Source of the DNA: Volvox africanus
Taxonomy: Eukaryota; Chlorophyta; Chlorophyceae; Chlamydomonadales; Volvocaceae
Direction: 5' to 3'
Assembly: GCA_030268105.1 (NCBI GenBank)
Contig: BSDZ01000060.1
Coordinates: forward strand, 1-64,000
Length of the DNA stretch: 64,000 nucleotides
A program made the translations under genes and the position numbers. Every line of letters begins with the position of its first letter. Within the stretch, counting starts at the first letter, position 1. Positions 55,419 through 62,582 of this stretch are shown here, one piece after another. The notes below the pieces were generated by a model, which was not told where the DNA came from, made no database searches, and saw only the letters and a list, made by a program, of their open reading frames with translations.

Positions 55419-55907
55419 GGGCTTGCCCGGGTTCCTGTGGAGGGGGCTCCACCTGGGATTTCTGAACTAACGCGTGGTCGGTGGTCATCCTTACGGCCAG
55501 CCGTTAAGGCATTGTTGCCTTGTGTACTTGGACACATCGAGCGAGTCATTGCGCGACGCGTCACGCTTGACGGACGCACGGGGCTTCTCTGCTTCGATCC
55601 ATTGTGTAATTTGTTTACACCTCGCCGTCCCCTGTCGTCTATCGATCTGTCTAACCACGTGGTTTTGTTCATCCCCTCATCTCTGCGTGAGATGTCGGAA
55701 CAGTTGGCCGTTTATAGGAGACGTAGGCGTCAATATCCAGGCACTGCCGCATGTGTATTACTCCCCGCTTTCTGTCGGCGCAAGGCAGAGGCATCGTTAA
55801 GGGGTATGCGGCATGTCCACCGGTTCGAGCCGGGCACCGTTTTGTTTAATGGTGTGGAATCGGGAGGGTATGCTGGTTCCGTGGCCAGGCACATCCTACT
55901 CGGTTGA
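55419..55907 (+). pseudogene. Gag-pol linker region of element A, in gag frame after a TAG
   Basis: This stretch continues the gag frame directly after the TAG at 55416-55418 and stays open to a TGA at 55905-55907. The translated text has protein-like composition (for example IERVIARRVTLDGRTGLLCF and YPGTAACVLLPAF). Near 55862 (GGGAGGGTATG) sense appears to pass to the next frame, where VPWPGTSYSVDVWYEAP leads into the protease. I infer a region between Gag and protease read by UAG readthrough plus a shift, or one intact in the ancestor and now carrying a nonsense and a frameshift mutation. I do not recognise a named domain. No second copy is in the window to separate the options. Confidence 0.5.
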
Positions 55908-56817
55908 CGTTTGGTACGAAGCTCCTGATGAGGGTGCCGTAGGTTACAGACCCGCCCTAAGTGCACTAACGTTATCTGCTGGGCAGTCGCTCGTAGATAA
56001 CCGTGTCCCAGTGGTTCAGATCCGTTTGAATGGCCGTACTCTGAAGGCACTTGTTGACACCGGTGCCAGCGACGACTTCATCTCTGTCGCAGAGGTGAAT
56101 GCGCTGGGGTTGACCCCAGAGTCGTCTGATTGTCCACAGGTTACCCTTGCTGATGGGGGTAAGCATCCCATCGTGGGCAGGATTACCCTTAGCCTATCGA
56201 TAGGCCCTTTGCGTGTTGTGACCCGGCCGTACGTGCTGCAGGGCTTAGCAGAGACTGCACCGTACATAATGGGGTCTTCGACATTACGACAGTACCGCGC
56301 ACGCATCGACATGGAGACTGCAACCCTGCATATGTGCAAGGGTACTCTGTCGATTAAGGTACCTTTCCTGTCGTTCGAACATGTCACACCAAAGGAGGGC
56401 GAAACTGAGGCGGTGCCTATGGTTAATTTCGCTGTGACCGCAATGGCCGCGCGAATCGAACCAGAGCTAGTCAGGCGTAAGGAAGCCGTCCGTTTGTTAC
56501 GGAAGGGTGCCCACGGACTGCTTTTAAGGCCGCGGGTGGGCTGTTGTGCCACCACCGCGCAGATTTCTGCGCATCCTGAGGTTGAGGCCCTACTGTCGCA
56601 GTATGAGGACGTCTTTAAAGATATCCCTGGCCTACCACCTATGCGTCCTGTTGATCACACAATCCCACTAGTGCCTGGAGCGCAGCCTACGGCCCGGCCA
56701 ATGTACAGGTTGAGTCCATTGGAGCTGGACGTGATGAAGCGCCAGGTGACGGATTTGCTCGCGAAGGGTATGATTCGGTCACTTCGAGTATACGGTTCTA
56801 TCGTTTGGTTTGACTAA
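55864..56817 (+). pseudogene. pol: Protease and N-terminal reverse transcriptase of element A (truncated pol)
   Basis: The open frame extends from an ATG at 55813, but pol-like sequence starts about 55864. Numbered from that ATG (334 residues), the aspartic protease carries its catalytic DTGA at 82-85 within ALVDTGASDDFIS, and YIMGSSTLRQY at 151-161 fits the second protease motif. Residues about 250-322 are the entry to RT, with EVEALLSQYEDVFKDIPGLPP and the DLLAKGMIR motif. After GMIR the frame meets a deletion: about 80 residues of fingers and palm, including the first catalytic aspartate, are missing. The continuation is out of frame and stops at 56817. Protease would cut Gag-Pol in the particle. 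The deletion abolishes RT. Confidence 0.85.
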
Positions 56818-57211
56818 TGCCCCTGCGACGTTTCAGGCGGTCATGGACCAAATGTTTAGACTGTTTATCGACAGGTTCGTTGTTTGCTACCTGGATGACA
56901 TCTTGGTTTATTCTAAGATGCGCGAGGAGCACTTGGAGCATCTTCGGCTTGTGCTCGACGTTATGAGGCGGGAGCAATTGTTTGCTAAACGCGCCAAATG
57001 CTTTTGGGTGCAGCCTCAGGTGGAATATTTGGGCCACATTGTGTCGGCCACCGGTGTGAAGATGGACCCGCGGAAGGTCGCCGTGGTTCGCGATTGGCCC
57101 GCGCCTCAGAACCTCACGGAGCTGCGTAAGTTCCTTGGCTTGACCAATTATTTCCGGAAGTTCATTGAAAAATATTCCATCATTGCGGCCCCGCTTACTA
57201 ACTTAATGTAG
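56783..57211 (+). pseudogene. pol: C-terminal reverse transcriptase fragment of element A
   Basis: After the deletion junction (about 56780-56783) the sequence resumes in a different frame with FEYTVLSFGLTNAPATFQ, the segment preceding the RT active site. The catalytic YLDD follows in VVCYLDDILVYSK (about 56888-56926), then the thumb/connection with EYLGHIVSATG and DWPAPQNLTELRKFLGLTNY. Agreement with element B holds up to AAPLTNL; then LTR sequence supplies ATG TAG and ends the frame. Differences from B are few, such as K-to-E in FRKFI(K/E)KYS and H-to-D in GVKM(H/D)PRK. This is a remnant, not an active enzyme. Confidence 0.88.
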
Positions 57212-57510
57212 AAAACTCGTGTGTTCTACATTATTATTAATATACGCTATTCTACTTAGCCCAAGCTAAGCCTAAACTTCGCTGTCACCGCCGTGTGATG
57301 ATTGCTTGCTTCCGGCGCTGACGGCGATTGAGTCCATTGCACCGCACCAATCTGTAAGACTGTAAGTTATATCTCTTCTTGTCTTGAAGTCTTCCACTGT
57401 CTCTGTTTGCTCACGCTTGCCTTGTTGTACTTGCAAGTGCTCGCGCATCAGTGTCGAAAGCCTTCAGACGTGCAGATACTTATGAGCAAACACGGAGGAG
57501 AGGTACAACA
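57207..57510 (+). repeat. Truncated, diverged LTR fragment
   Basis: This matches the last ~300 bp of the 824-bp LTR (from the AGAACAC/GTGTTCT hairpin to GGTACAACA) on the + strand. By eye it differs from the LTR at 52893 at roughly one base in ten, far more than the three full LTRs differ from each other, so it is an older or different-subfamily copy and not the 3' LTR of element A. It is joined on the left to the RT of element A and on the right to inverted satellite at AGTGTTGCTCAC. Confidence 0.82.
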
Positions 57511-58373
57511 AGTGTTGCTCACTCCAAACAGACTGCGTCTTCCTGGCCACCCTGCCCTAGCTATTGAGCTAGCGGGAATCAGCCGGAGATCTTGCGGCCA
57601 GCCGCACACATGAATGCATATTCCGGGCACTCAATCTATTGAAGACTCCCTGGGATCCTTCATTTGAACAAGAGTGCTGCCAAATCTCAACACTCCACCA
57701 TAGGGACACTTCGCCAATCCTCACGGTCTCCCCATGACTGTGTTGAAGTCAGCAGAGCGCCCGGCCCCTCCTGGGCCGTATTACTTGCTCTGTCATTCAT
57801 TCGTATATGAGTGATGCTCACTCTTTACAGATTGCGTCTTCCTGGCCACCCTGCCCTAGCTACTGAGCTAGCGGGAATCAGCCGGAGATCTTGTGGCCAG
57901 CCGCACATGTGAATGCATATTCCGGGCACTCAATCTATTGAAGACTCCCTGGGATCCTTCATTTGAACAAGAGTGCTGCCAAATCTCAACACTGCGCCGT
58001 AGGGACACTTCGCCAATCCTCACGGTCTCCCCATGACTGTGTTGAAGTCAGCAGAGCGCCCGGCCCCTCCTGGGCCGTATTACTTGCTCTGTCATTCATT
58101 CGTATATGAGTGTTGCTCACTCTTAACAGACTGCGTCTTCCTGGCCACCCTGCCCTAGCTATTGAGCTAGCGGGAATCAGCCGGAGATCTTGCGGCCAGC
58201 CGCACACATGAATGCATATTCCGGGCACTCAATCTATTGAAGACTCCCTGGGATCCTTCATTTGAACAAGAGTGCTGCCAAATCTCAACACTCCGCCGTA
58301 GCGACACTTCGCCAATCCTCACGGTCTCCCCATGACTGTGTTGAAGTCAGCAGAGCACCCGGCCCCTCCTGGG
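57511..58373 (-). repeat. Inverted satellite block, about 2.9 monomers
   Basis: The 299-bp satellite reappears here on the minus strand, 863 bp long, between the truncated LTR and the LTR of element B. All three copies carry GCTAGCGGGAATCAGCC on the + strand, i.e. the infrequent CCCGCTAGC variant that is also in the last + strand monomer of the main array (about 52777). The middle copy has GTGGCC where its neighbours have GCGGCC, and some copies have altered hairpin arms (CTACTGAGCTAG). The orientation switch points to an inversion or to an independent array of opposite polarity. Confidence 0.93.
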
Positions 58374-59197
58374 TGTTGTACCTCTCGTTCGCGTTTGCTC
58401 ATAAGTATCTGCACGTCTGGAGACTTTCGATACCGATGCGCGAGCACTTGCAAGTACAGCAAGGCAAGCGAGAGCAAACAGAGACAGCGGAAGACTTCAA
58501 GACGAAGAGAGATATAACTTACAGTCTTACAGGTCGGAACGATGCAATGGACGAAATCGCTGTCAGCGCCGGAAGCAAGAAATCATCAAGCGGCGGTGAT
58601 TAGCGAAGTTCAGGCTTAGCTCGGGCTAAGTAGAATAGCGTATAGCAATAGTAATATAGAACACACAAGTGTTCTCCGGTATCGAATGTCTTTTCTTGCT
58701 TAGCTGTCCTCGCATCTGTTATACTCTCAGCATCGCAATGCCGTACGATTCACATCAGGAGGCCGATCCTAGATGTGACAACCCTACTGCGTATAGGCGA
58801 TGTCTACGCATAACAACGTATAAGCCTTTCCGGCATTCGCATGATGCAAGGGTCCGGATAGCGATATCCGGTTGCAGGGCATGTATCGCGACGAGTGCGG
58901 CGCTCTCAACGTGTGCTTTAATGAAGTAATATTATATCAGATAATATTACTTGTCGTTTCGTAGCACGAGCATAATGCGCACTTCAATGCTTCGGGCTTT
59001 CATGCATGCTAGGGGGATTTGCCATGATGCGATGTCGTGATGGATAATGACAACATGCCAAATGCATATATAAAGGTACACGAATACATTTATATCATGC
59101 AGATTCATTCATATGCAATGTGTTCATCACAATAGCACTTCGCCTTGTAGGATCACATCGACCTACGCATCGGCGGAAAACTAACCGTAGCACAACA
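58374..59197 (-). repeat. 3' LTR of element B (824 bp)
   Basis: Same length and TGTTGT/ACAACA ends as the LTR at 52893, reversed. It aligns without gaps to the LTR at 61553-62376 with about a dozen substitutions by eye. It carries the 12-bp AT-rich dyad (58924-58952) and the CCGGATA/TATCCGG hairpin (58854-58871). Its boundaries are set by satellite on one side and the polypurine tract on the other. Confidence 0.92.
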
Positions 59198-59213
59198 ATT
59201 ATTCCCCCTCCCG
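59198..59213 (-). promoter_or_regulatory. Polypurine tract of element B
   Basis: On the element strand, GGGAGGGGGAATAAT lies immediately before the LTR start. A purine run abutting the 3' LTR is the expected plus-strand primer. In element C the same place reads GGGAGGGAGGATAAT. Confidence 0.75.
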
Positions 59214-59214
59214 T

Positions 59215-59234
59215 ATGCAGCGTCCTCGCTGCAT
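59215..59234. other. 8-bp perfect hairpin next to the polypurine tract (element B)
   Basis: ATGCAGCG and CGCTGCAT pair around TCCT in the short non-coding stretch between the chromodomain stop and the polypurine tract; GTA/TAC could extend it across a small bulge. The same hairpin is in element C at 62394-62413. Its role is unknown; a structure at the RNA 3' region is one possibility. Confidence 0.55.
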
Positions 59235-59256
59235 CATACAGCATCGACTGCAGGGG

Positions 59257-59403
59257 TTATTGGGTTTGCGTTGCGCGTTTGCGGGCTTCTTCGAGCAGGG
59301 GCTTCATGTCCTGTGAGAAGTTGCGTGCCGGTTCCCATGAGTTGTGCTCGTCGGTATACCCTGTCCACTTAACCAAGTACTTGTGTACTGTCCGCTTACG
59401 TCA
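59257..59403 (-). CDS. pol: Chromodomain tail of element B pol, after an in-frame TGA
   Basis: Directly after the TGA (59401-59403) the same frame stays open for 47 codons to a TAA at 59257-59259. It encodes KYLVKWTGYTDEHNSWEP followed by ARNF, an unmistakable chromodomain core: YLVKW with its aromatic residues, then the W-E-P motif. The first strand, FYDVERVLDYRA, lies before the TGA. Chromodomains on integrases of this class bind histone marks and steer integration to heterochromatin. The domain is therefore split by one UGA; either it is read through (UGA followed by C), or it is a fixed nonsense mutation. Confidence 0.8.
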
Positions 59404-61552
59404 GTGTCGGCCCACACGACGCGCGCGATAATCTAACACCCGCTCCACATCGTAAAACTTCTGTTTACCAGCGATCCAGGTCTCGGGAACTGGTTCGATC
59501 GCTGCAGGGGCGTTAGCAGGCTCAGGGACGGGTTCCGTACCACGATACGGACGAACAAGCGATACATGAAACGTGGGGTGAATGGTCATGTCAGCGGGCA
59601 ATGCAAGCTCCACAGCCACATTCCCAACCATGCGCACGACAGGATACGGACCAATCCAGCGGGGTAAAAGTTTTCGGGATCCGTCGGCCAAGGAACGCAA
59701 GTTCTTGGTGCTTAGCAACACGAGTTGCCCTTCCGAAAACGTCACATCCTGCTTGGATTTGTTGTAGTATTCCGTCGTTCGTTGCTGCGCCGCGTCCAAA
59801 CACGACTTCGCGTCTGTGATTCGGGACATAAAAGACTTGGCAAAAAGTTTAGCAGCAGGCACGTTCACTTCCAACTCACGCCACACGGGTAGCGCGGGAT
59901 GAAATCCGTAGTTACGAAAGAACGGACTTTTGCCTGTAGAGCGGTTAACAGCGTTGTTAAGCGCGAATTCTGCCGCAGTCAAATACGTATCCCAAACAAG
60001 TGGTGTGCGACCAGCATAATTGCGCAACATATCACCCAACGTGCGATTTGTGCGTTCGGTTTGACCATCAGTCTGCGGGTGATACGCCGTGCTCAGGTTG
60101 ACGCGCATGCCAACTAGTTTGCAGAGCGCTTCCCAAAACTTAGACGTGAACTGTCCACCGCGGTCCGAGATCACATTTTTGGGAACCCCGTGTAACCGAA
60201 CCACATTGTCGAAAAACAAACGTGCGGTTTGCTCAGCCGTGCAGGATGATGTGCATGGTGCTAGGTGAACCATCTTAGTCAGACGATCGACCATTACGAA
60301 CACCGCATCGTATCCCCCCTCAGTTTTGGGCAGCGCGACTACGAAGTCCATGGAAACACTTTCCCAAGGCGCATCCGGGACAGGCAACGGTTGCAACAAC
60401 CCCTGGCCCTTACCAGACAAAGCCTTATTGTGCTGGCACAGACTGCATGTCTGGACGAAGTTCGCCGCATCCTTAGCCAAGGGAGGCCACCAAAAGGAAC
60501 GTTGCACCAAGTCGATCAATCGCTTGCTACCAGGGTGTCCTGCTAACGGGTCCTCGTGGAACCGCGCAAGGATGTCGTAGTGTAGCGCATCGTCGTTCGG
60601 AACGACGATTTGCGTAGCTGCACCCTCCGTCCGTAGCCAAAGGCCATTCTGCTTGCGAAGGTTTTCTACATTAGCCGGGTCCGCGAACCAGGCGTCTGCG
60701 TTGTAGGCAACCTTTAACCGCTTCATGAGGTCCGTCGTGATCGGTACCTCTTCGCTACGCGGCCGCACGACGGGCGCTGCCAAAATTGCAGTGTGTAGCG
60801 ACGGATGTCGACTGAGAGCATCGGCAATATTCAATTTACCAGAAATATACTCCCAGGTGCAGTCGAACCTAGCTAGGTATTCCATCCACCTAGCCTGACG
60901 GCGGTTCAACGTCGGAACGCTTTGCAAAAACGTTAGGGGCTTATGGTCAGTCTTTAAAGTAAACGGGCGTCCCTCGAGGTAACAGCGCCATTCCTTTAAA
61001 GCATGCAGCACGGCCAGAAGCTCCTGTTCCCCGGTGGTGTAGCGAATCTCCGCACCAGAAAACTTCTTACTCGTGAAGGCGATCGGTCGCCCTTCCTGTA
61101 ACAATACAGCGCCGCTTCCAAATATTGAGGCATCAGACACTACCTCAACACGAAATGCCAACGAGTAATCAGGGAATGCAAGGGTGACATCTTCGGCAAC
61201 GATTCGTTTGAGCTCTTCGAATGCCCGCTGGCATTGCGACGTCCATGACTCAAGCGAAATGAAAACGCCTTTGCGAGTTAAGTTAGTAAGCGGGGCCGCA
61301 ATGATGGAATATTTTTTAATGAACTTTCGGAAATAATTGGTCAAGCCAAGGAACTTACGCAGCTCCGTGAGGTTCTGAGGCGCGGGCCAATCGCGAACCA
61401 CAGCGACCTTCCGCGGGTGCATCTTCACACCGGTGGCCGACACAATGTGGCCCAAATATTCCACCTGAGGCTGCACCCAAAAGCATTTGGCGCGTTTAGC
61501 AAACAATTGCTCCCGCCTCATAACGTCGAGCACGAGCCGAAGATGCTCCAAG
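59401..61552 (-). CDS. pol: Pol of element B: RT C-terminus, RNase H and integrase (5'-truncated)
   Basis: The open frame extends to 61761, giving 786 codons, but the first 69 are read from the adjoining LTR; numbering below uses that frame. RT thumb/connection: about 70-165 (EYLGHIVSATG, LTELRKFLGLTNYF). RNase H: about 200-320, with D210 (VVSDAS), E245/E247 (GEQELLAVLHALK), D272 (KTDHKPL) and D314 (NIADALSR), so the acidic set looks complete. Integrase zinc-binding: H402, H409, C439, C442. Catalytic core: D472 (MDFVVALP), D533 (ISDRGGQFTS) and E569 (QTDGQTE), with exactly 35 residues between the last two, the D,D35E signature. A GPY/F module follows (RWIGPYPVV, about 701-709), then the start of a chromodomain before the TGA. 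RT lacks its active site. Confidence 0.92.
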
Positions 61553-62376
61553 TGTTGTACCTCTCGTTCGCGTTTGCTCATAAGTATCTGCACGTCTGGA
61601 GACTTTCGACACCGATGCGCGAGCACTTGCAAGTACAGCAAGGCAAGCGAGAGCAAACAGAGACAGCGGAAGACTTCAAGACGAAGAGAGATATAACTTA
61701 CAGTCTTACAGATCGGAACGATGCAATGGACGAAATCGCCGTCAGCGCCGGAAGCAAGCAATCATCACGCGGCGGTGATTAGCGAAGTTCAGGCTTAGCT
61801 CGGGCTAAGTAGGATAGCGTATAGCAATAATAATATAGAACACACAAGTGTTCTCCGGTATCGAATATCTTTTCTTGCTTAGCCGTCCTCGCATCTGTTA
61901 TACTCGCAGCATCGCAATGCCGTACGATTCACATCAGGAGGCCGATCCTAGATGTGACAACCCTACTGCGTATAGGCGATGTCTACGCATAACAACGTAT
62001 AAGCCTTTCCGGCATTCGCATGATGCAAGGGTCCGGATAGCGATATCCGGTTGCAGGGCATGTATCACGACGAGTGCGGCGCTCTCAACGTGTGCTTTAA
62101 TGAAGTAATATTATATCAGATAATATTACTTGTCGTTTCGTAGCACGAGCATAATGCGCACTTCAATGCTTCGGGCTTTCATGCATGCTAGGCGGATTTG
62201 CCATGATGCGATGTCGCGATGGATAATGACAACATGCCAAATGCATATATAAAGGTACACGAATACATTTATATCATGCAGATTCATTCATATGCAATGT
62301 GTTCATCACAATAGCACTTCGCCTTGTAGGATCACATCGACCTACGCATCGGCGGAAAACTAACCGTAGCACAACA
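61553..62376 (-). repeat. 3' LTR of element C (824 bp)
   Basis: Full-length LTR with TGTTGT/ACAACA ends; it abuts broken RT on one side and the polypurine tract on the other. The 12-bp AT-rich dyad is at 62103-62131. Reading through its last 209 bases creates the artificial N-terminus of the long frame in element B. Confidence 0.92.
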
Positions 62377-62391
62377 ATTATCCTCCCTCCC
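62377..62391 (-). promoter_or_regulatory. Polypurine tract of element C
   Basis: GGGAGGGAGGATAAT on the element strand, directly before the LTR. It differs from that of element B by two transitions, one of them purine-for-purine within the run. The hairpin ATGCAGCG/CGCTGCAT follows at 62394-62413. Confidence 0.75.
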
Positions 62392-62435
62392 GTATGCAGC
62401 GTCCTCGCTGCATCATACAGCATCGACTGCAGGGG

Positions 62436-62582
62436 TCATTGGTCTTGCGTGGCACGTTTGCGGGCTTCTTCGAGCAGGGGCTTCATGTCCTGTGAGAAGT
62501 TGCGTGCCGGTTCCCATGAGTTGTGCTCGTCGGTATACCCTGTCCACTTAACCAAGTACTTGTGTACTGTCCGCTTACGTCA
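62436..62582 (-). CDS. pol: Chromodomain tail of element C pol, after an in-frame TGA
   Basis: Same arrangement as in element B: a TGA at 62580-62582, then 47 open codons to a TGA at 62436-62438. The chromodomain core is identical to that of B. Differences are confined to the last 11 codons and the stop: CGC/CGT and GCA/GCC are silent, ACC/GAC changes Thr to Asp, and TAA/TGA keeps a stop. The shared internal TGA shows that it predates the split of B and C. Confidence 0.8.

Larger units (their letters stand above)
52893..57206 (+). mobile_element. Ty3/gypsy LTR retrotransposon, element A (defective)
   Basis: In order: 824-bp 5' LTR, primer binding site, leader, gag, gag-pol linker, protease, and reverse transcriptase in two pieces. 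It is inserted in a + strand satellite monomer directly after GGGGCCGGG. It lacks roughly 80 residues of RT, and at 57206 the RT coding sequence stops matching the copy in element B and runs into a diverged LTR fragment. RNase H, integrase, chromodomain and the element's own 3' LTR are absent. It therefore cannot move by itself. No target-site duplication partner is in the window because the right flank is rearranged. Confidence 0.9.
58374..61552 (-). mobile_element. Ty3/gypsy element B, 5'-truncated
   Basis: Read on the minus strand: RT C-terminal part, RNase H, integrase, an in-frame TGA, chromodomain, polypurine tract and a full 3' LTR. Everything upstream of the RT thumb is missing, because at 61552/61553 the coding sequence meets the end of the LTR of element C. 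The 3' LTR flank is inverted satellite (CCCAGGAGGGG on the element strand). Combining GPY/F-containing integrase with a chromodomain places it among chromoviruses. It converges on element A. Confidence 0.9.

Noticed and set aside
57207..57510. 3' LTR of element A
   Set aside because: It differs at about a tenth of positions from the 5' LTR of A and lacks the first ~520 bp, while LTRs of one element are identical at insertion; it is better explained as an older fragment.
52888..58380. Elements A and B as one insertion with matching target-site duplication
   Set aside because: Flanks are CCGGG before A and CCCAG after the LTR of B on its own strand, the elements face each other, and the satellite between them is inverted; they are separate events.
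61553..61761. N-terminal extension of the element B pol frame
   Set aside because: These 69 codons are the reverse reading of the LTR of element C with a TTG as apparent start; the fusion is a by-product of the insertion.
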